Below, in pieces: positions 26,677-34,959 of a DNA stretch of 64,000 nucleotides. The stretch comes from UBA11400 sp964550435 (GTDB lineage: Bacteria; Bacteroidota; Rhodothermia; Balneolales; HLUCCA01). Below the pieces are notes generated by a model. The model saw only the letters and a list, made by a program, of their open reading frames with translations, did not search any database and was not told the DNA's origin. The stretch is taken from contig CAZJZI010000007.1 in NCBI GenBank assembly GCA_964550435.1, forward strand, positions 7,249 to 71,248, given 5' to 3'. A program made the translations under genes and the position numbers. Within the stretch, counting starts at the first letter, position 1; every line of letters starts with the position of its first letter.

Positions 26677-26809
26677 ACTTGAAATAACAATTTAATAATA
26701 TGAGTGGTTAAATCAATGTAAGTTTATGTGAACTATGTGTAATTTAATGTGGAAAATGTGTAACAATCGATTAATTTCGATTTTTTGGATGTAAGGGAAA
26801 ACTACAAAT

Positions 26810-27703
26810 ATGAAACCGGGAAAATCTGAGTTGGATAGCACGGGAGAAAAAGACGAGTCTGGCATACAATTTGGTCAATTCGCCGGGTCCATAGTGGTAT
26901 CTATCCAGGGTCAACCCGGATCTTTTCATCATATAGCTGCCCGAAAACTATTTGGTGACGTTGAGTTTTTATACAGGGACTCTTTTAGAGAGGTATTTGA
27001 AGATTATCGTGCAAAAAAGGCGAATTTCATCCTGATTGCGATTGAAAACTCGATTGCCGGATCCATTATTTACAACTACGATCTTATTTCAAAATATAGA
27101 GTTCCAATTATTGCCGAAGTTTATGAACACATCGCTCAGCATTTGATTGCTCATCCGGGTGTGGAACTTGCTTCGATAAAAGAAGTCTGGTCTCATCCAA
27201 TGGCCATTGAACAATGTCGGGAATTTCTGAAGGATTTACCTGTATTGATCGTTGAAAAAGCCGACACTGCCGGATCCGTTCGGGAAATGATGGAGCTTGG
27301 ACGTAAAGACGTTGCTGTAATATCAAGTGGATACTCCGCAGAGTTATATGGAATGAACATATTAAGACCGAGTATCCAGACCGATCCAAATAACTACACC
27401 CGTTTTCTGTTGATGTCGGATGCTGATGTGCGTCCTGTTGAATCTAATGAGTACAAAACGAGTTTATGGTTTGGAGTCCCGAATATAGCCGGAAGTTTAT
27501 TACGGGTGTTGGAAGTTCTGGACAAACACCAGGTAAACATGACCAAACTGGAATCTCGTCCACGACCAAACACCGTTTGGGCCTATGACTTCTTTGCTGA
27601 TGTGTCGATGGATGGCAAGGCGGAGTCTGGGAAGGCTGTTATTGCGGAGCTCCAGAAGAAATGTGAGTTTATTGAGGTATTGGGAGTATATGGTGAGCCT
27701 TGA
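26810..27703 (+). CDS. pheA: Prephenate dehydratase
   Basis: A 297-residue enzyme of phenylalanine synthesis that converts prephenate to phenylpyruvate. The N-terminal 30 residues are a poorly conserved extension. Catalytic-domain motifs follow: GQPGSFHHIAARKLFG, AIENSIAGSI, VWSHPMAIEQCREFL and NYTRFLLM with the TRF motif. The C-terminal ACT domain (SLWFGVPNIAGSLLRVLEVLDKHQVNMTKLESRP) gives feedback inhibition by phenylalanine. No chorismate mutase is fused. GTAAACK heptamers begin at the stop. Confidence 0.94.
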   Translation: MKPGKSELDSTGEKDESGIQFGQFAGSIVVSIQGQPGSFHHIAARKLFGDVEFLYRDSFREVFEDYRAKKANFILIAIENSIAGSIIYNYDLISKYRVPIIAEVYEHIAQHLIAHPGVELASIKEVWSHPMAIEQCREFLKDLPVLIVEKADTAGSVREMMELGRKDVAVISSGYSAELYGMNILRPSIQTDPNNYTRFLLMSDADVRPVESNEYKTSLWFGVPNIAGSLLRVLEVLDKHQVNMTKLESRPRPNTVWAYDFFADVSMDGKAESGKAVIAELQKKCEFIEVLGVYGEP

Positions 27704-27878
27704 AGTAAACGGAAAACGGTAAACTGTAAACTGCCCATCCCTACCAACTCCTTCTACAATTTTAACTTACGAAGCAACTTTTTTGCAATAATGATGGAAA
27801 TATGATTTGGGTCGAATGAAGGCGGTAGAAAGAAGATGGGCTGTTTACAGTTTACCGTTTACAGTTAACTGATAACTG
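27704..27878. repeat. Long inverted repeat built of GTAAACK heptamers
   Basis: Arms at 27715-27739 and 27835-27859 match at 24 of 25 positions in inverted orientation, each made of GTAAAC-type heptamers ending GCCCATC. The spacer is 95 bases. A third arm-like copy follows the stop at 9109 (9110-9145), and a short form follows 63758. Such paired palindromic units resemble REPIN-like elements, but no RAYT transposase is present here. Confidence 0.85.
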
Positions 27879-27936
27879 TTTATATTCGGGTCTATTATAT
27901 GCGTAGTAGACAATTAAAATCATACCCATCAACACC

Positions 27937-29052
27937 ATGAAATTCAGTGTTTCCAGCGGAGAGTTAGTCAAAAGTTTGTCGGCTGTGGTCGGTGCTGTTC
28001 CAAATAAAGCAACCATGCCTATTCTCGAAACAGTACTATTTGAATGCGAAGATGGTAAAGTAAAATTATGCGCGACCGACCTCGAGGTTTCTATAGTTGA
28101 ATACGTTGATGCCGATATCATTTCTGAGGGATCAGTAGCTGCACCGGCTCGTCGTTTGCTCGAAACATTACGCCAACTTCCAGACATCCCGGTTCTTTTC
28201 GAAGTCGATGAAAAAGGGAACGTAAAGTTCAAGACCGACAAAGGTAATTACAAGCTTGCCGGTGAAAAAGCTGCCGACTTCCCTGCCATCCCTTCATTAG
28301 AAGACGGTCAACTGATCAAAACTTCGACCGAATCTTTGACCAGAGCTATCCAAAAAACGAGTTTTGCAGTTTCTAACGACGATCTTCGTCCTGCAATGAT
28401 GGGGGTTTACTTCCAAATCGGGGCTGAAGAAAGTAAAATCGCAGCAACCGATGGACATCGTCTGGTTCGTCTGATTAAACGCGATCTTACTGCTTCAAAA
28501 CCTGTGAATTTTATCGTGCCCCAAAAAGCACTGAATCTGGTGATCAAGGCTCTTGATGGAATCGACTGCGAATTGACGATCTCACGCGAACATGCTCGTT
28601 TTCGCTCCGGAAATACAATGGTAATCACACGACTCATAAACGAAACATACCCGAACTATGAGAGTGTAATTCCACGCGAAAACGACAAAGAACTTAAGGT
28701 GAACCGTGATCAGATGCTTGCTACCGTAAAACGAGTAGCGATCTTTTCAAGCTCAACTACTCGCCAAATCCGCTTGCAACTTCGTGCAGATGAGTTAATG
28801 ATCGCAGCTGAGGATATTGATATGTCCAGCGAAGCTAAGGAATCGATTTCTTGTGAATACTCAAGTGAGGACATGGAAATCGGATTCAATGCACGTTACC
28901 TGAGTGATGTACTTGGGAATATCGATGATCCCGAAGTTCTGTTCGAGTTTTCAACTCCTAACCGAGCTGGAATCGTTCGACCTTCCGTTCAGGATGAAGA
29001 CGAGGATATGCTGATGCTGGTCATGCCTGTGATGTTGAACAGCTACTCCTGA
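27937..29052 (+). CDS. dnaN: DNA polymerase III beta sliding clamp
   Basis: A 371-residue protein of normal length with three clamp domains, starting MKFSVSSGELVKSLSAVVGAVPNK and ending DEDMLMLVMPVMLNSY. It forms a ring that tethers DNA polymerase III. Markers include NKATMPILETVL, AATDGHRLVR and the C-terminal M-P-x-x/L groove residues. dnaA is not adjacent, so this is not an obvious replication-origin locus. A strong hairpin terminator follows. Confidence 0.96.
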   Translation: MKFSVSSGELVKSLSAVVGAVPNKATMPILETVLFECEDGKVKLCATDLEVSIVEYVDADIISEGSVAAPARRLLETLRQLPDIPVLFEVDEKGNVKFKTDKGNYKLAGEKAADFPAIPSLEDGQLIKTSTESLTRAIQKTSFAVSNDDLRPAMMGVYFQIGAEESKIAATDGHRLVRLIKRDLTASKPVNFIVPQKALNLVIKALDGIDCELTISREHARFRSGNTMVITRLINETYPNYESVIPRENDKELKVNRDQMLATVKRVAIFSSSTTRQIRLQLRADELMIAAEDIDMSSEAKESISCEYSSEDMEIGFNARYLSDVLGNIDDPEVLFEFSTPNRAGIVRPSVQDEDEDMLMLVMPVMLNSYS

Positions 29053-29072
29053 TAAGCATTAACAACTAAATT

Positions 29073-29109
29073 AAAGCTCCTCATGAAGTTCTCTTGAGGA
29101 GCTTTTTTA
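29073..29109 (+). terminator. Intrinsic terminator of dnaN
   Basis: Perfect 11-bp stem AAAGCTCCTCA/TGAGGAGCTTT (29073-29083, 29095-29105) followed by a T run. The A-rich left side may let it also terminate the minus-strand methyltransferase transcript. Confidence 0.92.
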
Positions 29110-29120
29110 TTTAAAGAAGA

Positions 29121-29936
29121 TTAAACTGGCTTAAGTAAACAGAAATGCACTATCCCAAGTTTGAGGGATTTTTCAATCTGAAATCCGGTGCGCTCGAATA
29201 GCTGCTCACTTTCAGACTTGTTCCAGAAGTTGATACCACCGATTCCCGTTAATTTTTGCATTGCACTTCCGATAATGGTCTCTGCACGAAGCAGGTACAT
29301 AATGAACATACGCCCATCTGATTTCAGGACTCTCCGAGCCTCGTAAAGGGCTTTAACCGGATCACCAAATTCATTTAAGGATCCACCCATAACCAATCCA
29401 TCGAATGAACCCGAGAAAAAGGGAAGATTCTCGGCATTGGCCTGTAGCAGAAACACTTCCGCTTTTTCGGAAGCAGATTTTTCTCGGGCCTTTTTGAGCA
29501 TTGGGAGTGAAAAATCCAATGCTACAACAGCAGCCCCCGGTTCTTTGAGGGCAATGGTTCTGGCATACAGTCCGGTTGAACAACCAAGATCGAGATATCG
29601 CTCACCAGACTTTGGGGCGAACCAGTCCAAGAGTCGTTGCTTCTCGTCTTCAATAGAAAATTCTTCTCCCGAAATCAGTTTAATAGAGTGATTACGCCAG
29701 TAGTCTTCGTACGCATCTGCAGTGAGGCTGAAAAAATTAGACGACTGCGCGAGTGTTGTGTTTGGGATGTCGTCCCCAAGTAGCTCAATGATATTCTTTT
29801 TGACTACATATTCGTCGCCTTTAGATGAACCAATGCTCCCGTTGAATCCAGAATCGAGGTGTGCAATGTGAGCTGGTACGGCGATTTTAGAATCGTCATG
29901 TTTCGGTGAGCGTAAATGGATTTCAGGTCGTTTCAT
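29121..29936 (-). CDS. SAM-dependent class I methyltransferase
   Basis: A 271-residue enzyme with a Methyltransf_11-type core: YLDLGCSTGLYARTIAL (motif I, SAM binding), VVALDFSLPMLKKA and FDGLVMGGSLNEFGDP. The substrate cannot be told. An approximately 90-residue N-terminal region precedes the fold. It ends just after the dnaN terminator and is divergent from comEC. Confidence 0.83.
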   Translation of the reverse strand: MKRPEIHLRSPKHDDSKIAVPAHIAHLDSGFNGSIGSSKGDEYVVKKNIIELLGDDIPNTTLAQSSNFFSLTADAYEDYWRNHSIKLISGEEFSIEDEKQRLLDWFAPKSGERYLDLGCSTGLYARTIALKEPGAAVVALDFSLPMLKKAREKSASEKAEVFLLQANAENLPFFSGSFDGLVMGGSLNEFGDPVKALYEARRVLKSDGRMFIMYLLRAETIIGSAMQKLTGIGGINFWNKSESEQLFERTGFQIEKSLKLGIVHFCLLKPV

Positions 29937-30081
29937 AGTCTGTGTTTGTTCAAATTGACACCTCTCATACGAACCAATTAACCAAAAGATAACAGGAATC
30001 GTTGTGAAATAAATTCAGATTTTGCAAGGATTTCAGACTTCGGGACTCTTACTAGTACACCTTTTTCTTGTTGTCGCATCC

Positions 30082-32484
30082 ATGTCCCGTCTACAGAACT
30101 ACGAATTTCCCTTCGCCCGATATCCAGGTGTCAGGAATGCATTGATATTGATGCTTGGAGTAGTTATTGCTCGAGAAACAGGGTTTTCGCCAGGGATTTA
30201 CGTTCTTATGACGTGTTGCACGGCTTTTTGGGTCCTTTTGGTTTTTGAAAGGAGATCTATCAGTCTGTGGATGGTACACGTTTTGAATGCGATGAGCCTC
30301 GCGATGATGCTGCTTTTGGGTATGGAAATGTGGGTGAATCATGAAGCTACGACAGATTCTGTCCGCACTATGTATGATGGACTATCCGGAATAAATGTTG
30401 AAATGTCCGGGGTCGTATTAACCGTGGATGTGAATCCGAATGGAATGCACTCAGTGGAAATGGAAACCGATTCGCTATTTATGAACAAGTCACTAAAATG
30501 GCGTTCTCGAATTCAGTTTCGTGGAGATCCTTCTCGCGCAAAGGGCATTGAAACACTTCGGATGGGTGACAGGGCGCGTGTACGTGTAAATCTGAGAGAC
30601 TATCCGATGATGAGGAATCCGGGTGGATTTAATGTGGCCGAGTGGTTGGAGACGAAGGGAATTCAGGGAACGGGTTTCCTGACTGAAGTCTTAACCCGAG
30701 TTCCTGATTCAGATCGCTGGACCTGGATTTGGTGGCGTGCAAAATTTCACGAACGTATTGAGGAATTGGTTGCTATCCATTATCAGCCGATTCTCAAAGC
30801 AATACTTTTGGGTGATAAATCAGGACTCGAAAACGCCACCAAAACCGAATTTTCAAGAGCGGGGCTTTCTCATGTGATGGCTGTTTCTGGTATGCATGTT
30901 GGATTCATTCTAATGCCAATTTGGCTCATTATTCCTCTCTTTTGGGCCAGTAAAACGGGTCGACCGCTCGGGCTGCTGATTATCATCGGAATTTTACTAG
31001 GATATGCTGGACTCACTGGATTTTCATCGTCGGTCAGTCGGGCATCGATAACAGCCGCATTACTTGCATTCGGGAAGTTATTTCAGCAGAATCGTGATTC
31101 GGTTAACACAACGGGTGTCGCCGCACTGGTTATTGTAGTGTATAATCCCGGATCTATGTTTCAGATTGGATTTCAACTTTCTTTTTGCGCCGTAATGGTG
31201 ATACTGGTTCTGGCCCCAGTTCTTGCAGATGTACTGCCTAAAGATATCAGGTTTAGCTGGAAGGGGACGTTGATACAATTCATTGGGATATCGACCATGG
31301 TTCAATTTGGATTATTTCCCATACTAGCGACCACGTTTGGGGAGTTTTCCATCGCTGGACCTTTGGCAAATATGCTCGGTGTTCCCTTGACACAATTGTT
31401 ATTTCTTTGGTCGATGTTTGCTTTGCCGGTTTCGTTCTTGTTACCCGTTTTTGATACCTGGATAATGCTTCCTGCCGAATGGATTGCTAAAGGGTTGCTT
31501 AAGGTTGCAGCTTTCGTGGGTAATCAGGACTGGGCCTGGGTAAAAGTGTATACTCTGCCCAATATATTGCCTGGAATATGGGTCATGCTGATCGGATTAC
31601 TTGGTTCAATACGTATATCTGAACTTCGATGGAAATGGCTTGGATTGGTACTTGGGATGATTTTGATTTCTGGGATTAGTGAAGCGATAAACTTTAAACG
31701 ACATCAAGAGTTGGAGGTCAGGGTTTTGGATGTTGGGCAGGGTGATGCTACGATTGTTCGGTGTCCTTCAGGGCAGGTAATTTTGGTCGATACTGGAGTG
31801 TGGTCGCCGGGATATGACTCTGGGAAGTCGGTAATTTTACCCGAACTCAAGGCGTTGGGAGTGAGTAAGATTGATGCGGTTATTTTGTCTCATCCTCATG
31901 GGGATCATGTAGGGGGGATGTTATCGCTGCTTGAGAATATTGAAGTGGGGCGTATTTACCAGTCGGATTTTGAATATGGATCGGGGCTATTCAGGGGGTA
32001 CATGATTGCGGCGGAGCGTGTCGGGGTACAGGTGGTGAGTGTGGAACGCGGGGATGTGGTACGGGAATGTGCGGAAGCACCGTTTTTGGTTTTGCACCCG
32101 GGTGATGGAGATTATGGGGATGATCCGAATGCCTGGTCGGTAGTTTTGAAGCTTATATTTGGTCAGACATCATTTCTTTTCACTGGTGATGCGGAACAGG
32201 TAGCCGAGAATGAAATGGTGTCTCGATTCGGGGTAGGATTGAAATCCGACTGGCTGAAAGCCGGGCATCATGGAAGTAAGACAAGTTCTGGAGAAGAATT
32301 TTTAAATCGGGTCGGAGCCGAACATGTTGTGGTTTCATTAGCATATAAAAACCGATACAACCATCCACATCAAATTGCGACACAAAGACTGCTGTCTCAG
32401 TCCCATAAAATAAAATACACCAGCCTCGATAGAGGGCTGGTGTATGTATCAGACGGACAAAAAATCAGATTACTAGACTGGTAA
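30082..32484 (+). CDS. comEC: ComEC/Rec2 DNA uptake channel
   Basis: An approximately 800-residue inner-membrane protein. It has an N-terminal soluble domain, a multi-span competence domain (LLGDKSGLEN, FSRAGLSHVMAVSGMHVGFI) and a C-terminal metallo-beta-lactamase domain (DVGQGDATIVRC, SHPHGDHVGGM, FTGDAE, KAGHHGSKTSSG). ComEC carries single-stranded DNA into the cytoplasm during transformation; the nuclease-like domain may degrade the other strand. ATG 30082 is chosen; a TTG at 30022 would add 20 residues. Its last codons contain a terminator for the opposite gene. Confidence 0.92.
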   Translation: MSRLQNYEFPFARYPGVRNALILMLGVVIARETGFSPGIYVLMTCCTAFWVLLVFERRSISLWMVHVLNAMSLAMMLLLGMEMWVNHEATTDSVRTMYDGLSGINVEMSGVVLTVDVNPNGMHSVEMETDSLFMNKSLKWRSRIQFRGDPSRAKGIETLRMGDRARVRVNLRDYPMMRNPGGFNVAEWLETKGIQGTGFLTEVLTRVPDSDRWTWIWWRAKFHERIEELVAIHYQPILKAILLGDKSGLENATKTEFSRAGLSHVMAVSGMHVGFILMPIWLIIPLFWASKTGRPLGLLIIIGILLGYAGLTGFSSSVSRASITAALLAFGKLFQQNRDSVNTTGVAALVIVVYNPGSMFQIGFQLSFCAVMVILVLAPVLADVLPKDIRFSWKGTLIQFIGISTMVQFGLFPILATTFGEFSIAGPLANMLGVPLTQLLFLWSMFALPVSFLLPVFDTWIMLPAEWIAKGLLKVAAFVGNQDWAWVKVYTLPNILPGIWVMLIGLLGSIRISELRWKWLGLVLGMILISGISEAINFKRHQELEVRVLDVGQGDATIVRCPSGQVILVDTGVWSPGYDSGKSVILPELKALGVSKIDAVILSHPHGDHVGGMLSLLENIEVGRIYQSDFEYGSGLFRGYMIAAERVGVQVVSVERGDVVRECAEAPFLVLHPGDGDYGDDPNAWSVVLKLIFGQTSFLFTGDAEQVAENEMVSRFGVGLKSDWLKAGHHGSKTSSGEEFLNRVGAEHVVVSLAYKNRYNHPHQIATQRLLSQSHKIKYTSLDRGLVYVSDGQKIRLLDW
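32415..32445 (-). terminator. Terminator for minus-strand gene, hidden in comEC 3' end
   Basis: Perfect 11-bp stem ATACACCAGCC/GGCTGGTGTAT (32415-32425, 32435-32445). Read on the minus strand it is followed by a T-rich tract (TTTATTTTAT). It lies about 40 bases past the stop of the small barrel gene, inside the comEC coding region. Confidence 0.82.
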
Positions 32485-32970
32485 TCAGGATTTGTCGAAA
32501 TAGTAACGAATACCTAATCCGCCATTCCCGGAAAACGTGGTAGAGGGAGCAAGGTCTAAAATAGGTACTACTTCGAAGAAAATCTCTAGTGGATCATTTT
32601 GGAAGTAGTAACTAACCCCGACAGGGATTCTAATACCAACTGCTCCATCTTCACCACCCAGAACTCGCGCTCCAACTCCATAATAGAAAGGAAGTCGGCC
32701 TGTTTCTACTTCAAAAACATCAAACTTATGTCGTAAGTAGTCAGCATGGGCATGAAAACTCGAATGTCGACCAAGTGACCATGCCACTCCAAAATCGAGT
32801 GCGTTATTGCCTCCCAGATAGTATTTAGCACTAAGTCCAGTTGGTTCGCCGATAATCAAACCTAGACCAAAGTCACCGGATGCAGTTTGTGCTTTGGCGT
32901 GGTTAATACCAAGTACTATTAAAAAAACAGGAAGAATAAGCCATTTGGAAATCGTAGATAAACGTTTCAT
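32485..32970 (-). CDS. Small secreted outer-membrane beta-barrel-like protein
   Basis: A 161-residue protein with a signal peptide (LPVFLIVLGINHAKA) and alternating strands ending GLGIRYYFDKS, as in small outer-membrane barrels. Phrases such as GLIIGEPTGLSAKYYL and NALDFGVAWSLG are common in Bacteroidota proteins of unknown function. It ends exactly where comEC ends on the other strand, with no space between, and uses a terminator within comEC. Confidence 0.72.
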   Translation of the reverse strand: MKRLSTISKWLILPVFLIVLGINHAKAQTASGDFGLGLIIGEPTGLSAKYYLGGNNALDFGVAWSLGRHSSFHAHADYLRHKFDVFEVETGRLPFYYGVGARVLGGEDGAVGIRIPVGVSYYFQNDPLEIFFEVVPILDLAPSTTFSGNGGLGIRYYFDKS

Positions 32971-33107
32971 ATCGAAAATATTTAGTGTATGTGTTTTGTA
33001 TTGTATCCCGGATGATGCGCTATGCGGTATAGTTTACAAACGTGTAAACTATTGAATTCGTACATAATACAGGTTTCCAAACTACGAACCACTAAGGTAA
33101 AACGTCT

Positions 33108-34844
33108 TTATTTTTGCCTGAAATTTGATTGAGCTGCATTGTGAGTATCGGCTTCAACGTGTTTCCTGTCTCGATGTGCAACTGCTTCTGCAACGTCAAA
33201 GAAGAACTTTTCAGAGCCAATATTGTCCATAATGCCACTTTGTTTGAGCATGTCTCGAACGGGACCTATTGCTCCAGCAACTGCCAGTTTTATGTTCTGG
33301 GAGTGAAGTTGCTTGATCAACTCTTCGAGTGCGTGGATTCCGGTAGAATCCAGGAAGTTAATGGATGAAGCGTCAAGGATAAAACAAGCTGGTTTAGGAT
33401 CTCGAAGTTTAATCAGAGCGGTAGATTGATCCAGAAACGCATTACTGCTTGCAAAATAAAGTGGTGAATCGAATCGGAATATGACCAAATCCGGGTCTGT
33501 CTTTGCTTCTTGATAACGGTCGAGATTTCGGTAATTATCGGAATTTCCCAGTCTTCCTAATTCAGCTGTGTGTGGTTTGGTTGTGTTATAAATGACAATC
33601 ACCAGGCTCATGATTACCCCCAATGCAATTCCGTCCTCGATTCCAAGGAACAGAGTGGCTGCGAAGGTGATGAGGAGAAGGGCAAGATCGCGTCGATCGG
33701 TATGCCATAGATGTTTCATAGCATTTACATCGAAAAGTGTTGAAACAGCAACAATGATGATAGCTGCGAGGACGCTTTTGGGCAAGAAATAGAACAAGGG
33801 AGTTAAGAACGCGACAGTAAGAGCGACCAAAATCGCACTAATGATTGCAGCAAGAGGAGTTTCGGCACCTGCCTGATTGTTTACGGCAGTTCTGGATAGT
33901 CCACCTGTGACCGGAAACGATTGAAAGAATGCACCACCGATATTGGCTGCTCCAAGTCCAATAAGCTCTTGATTGGAATCAACTTTATACTGTTTTTTGT
34001 TCGCAATAGCCTTTGCAATGGCTATCGATTCCATATAGCCGACAAGTGATATGACCAGCACAACTGGAATAATCTGGGTCAGATCATCCATCGAGAATGC
34101 AGGTACAGTTAGTGATGGGAATCCCACTGGTACTGTACCTACGATGGCTACTCCAAGTGTCTCTAGACCAAGTATACTAACAATCGCCGTACCGATTATA
34201 ACAACAACAAGTGCAGAAGGGAATGCCTTTTTCCATGACCTAATAGCGATGATCGTCACTACGGAACCTATTCCGATGAGCGCAGTTGGAATGTTTAATG
34301 TGCCGAGCTGTATTACTGCAGTGTACAAAGTTTCAAGTACCGGCATTGAGCCGGGCATGTCGAGCCCCAGAAGACTTTTGATCTGACTTGCACCAATAAT
34401 GATTGCTGCGGCCGATGTAAATCCACTAAGAACTGGATGAGAAAGGAAATTAACCAGGAATCCCATCCTGAAGGCGCCCATCATAAGTTGTACGACCCCA
34501 ACACCGAGCGTAGCCAGCAAGGCCAATTGGATAAATCGATCAGAACCAGGTTCTGCTATTGCTCCTATTCCGGCAAAAACGATCAGAGAAACCATTGCAA
34601 CCGGACCGACTGCAAGTTCTCTGGAAGTACCAAAAATTGAGTACAGAATCAGTGGAATTGTAGAGGCATATAGACCATAAACGGGCGGGAGTCCGGCTAG
34701 AACGGCATACGCCATTCCCTGAGGGATCAACATAACTGCTACAGTAATCCCCGCAGTTAGATCGCCTTTAAGAAAATTTGATTTATACGATGGGAGCCAT
34801 GATAAAATGGGGATCCACCGAGTCAAGGAAGTGGAAGTTTGCAT
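33108..34844 (-). CDS. SulP family anion transporter with STAS domain
   Basis: A 578-residue carrier. The N-terminal membrane part (LTAGITVAVMLIPQGMAYAVLAGLPPVYGLYAS) and a later QSFPVTGGLSRTAVNNQAGA match SulP proteins, which move sulfate, bicarbonate or related anions. The C-terminal STAS domain (about 440-560) contains FILDASSINFLDSTGIHALEEL. It lies 115 bases downstream of the persulfide dioxygenase-rhodanese gene on the same strand, so sulfate or sulfite is the likely cargo. A hairpin between the two genes may lower its expression. Confidence 0.9.
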   Translation of the reverse strand: MQTSTSLTRWIPILSWLPSYKSNFLKGDLTAGITVAVMLIPQGMAYAVLAGLPPVYGLYASTIPLILYSIFGTSRELAVGPVAMVSLIVFAGIGAIAEPGSDRFIQLALLATLGVGVVQLMMGAFRMGFLVNFLSHPVLSGFTSAAAIIIGASQIKSLLGLDMPGSMPVLETLYTAVIQLGTLNIPTALIGIGSVVTIIAIRSWKKAFPSALVVVIIGTAIVSILGLETLGVAIVGTVPVGFPSLTVPAFSMDDLTQIIPVVLVISLVGYMESIAIAKAIANKKQYKVDSNQELIGLGAANIGGAFFQSFPVTGGLSRTAVNNQAGAETPLAAIISAILVALTVAFLTPLFYFLPKSVLAAIIIVAVSTLFDVNAMKHLWHTDRRDLALLLITFAATLFLGIEDGIALGVIMSLVIVIYNTTKPHTAELGRLGNSDNYRNLDRYQEAKTDPDLVIFRFDSPLYFASSNAFLDQSTALIKLRDPKPACFILDASSINFLDSTGIHALEELIKQLHSQNIKLAVAGAIGPVRDMLKQSGIMDNIGSEKFFFDVAEAVAHRDRKHVEADTHNAAQSNFRQK

Positions 34845-34902
34845 GGTATTGGCTGGATAACCAGCAGTTTAAAAGGGAGAAGTTGAATAGATGAGAAAAG
34901 GA

Positions 34903-34929
34903 GGTGCGGGAGTAGTCGGCTCCCGTACC
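34903..34929 (-). terminator. Hairpin between sulfur enzyme and SulP genes
   Basis: A 10-bp stem GGTGCGGGAG/CTCCCGTACC with one G-T pair and a 7-base loop. On the minus strand it is followed by CTCCTTTTCTC, a weak T tract. Probably a partial terminator or attenuator within the operon. Confidence 0.6.
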
Positions 34930-34959
34930 TTGTGTTATCTATGGAGTTATCTAAATCGA

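Noticed and set aside
27937..29052. Replication origin next to dnaN
   Set aside because: dnaA is absent and no DnaA-box cluster was noticed; the neighbours are pheA and a methyltransferase.
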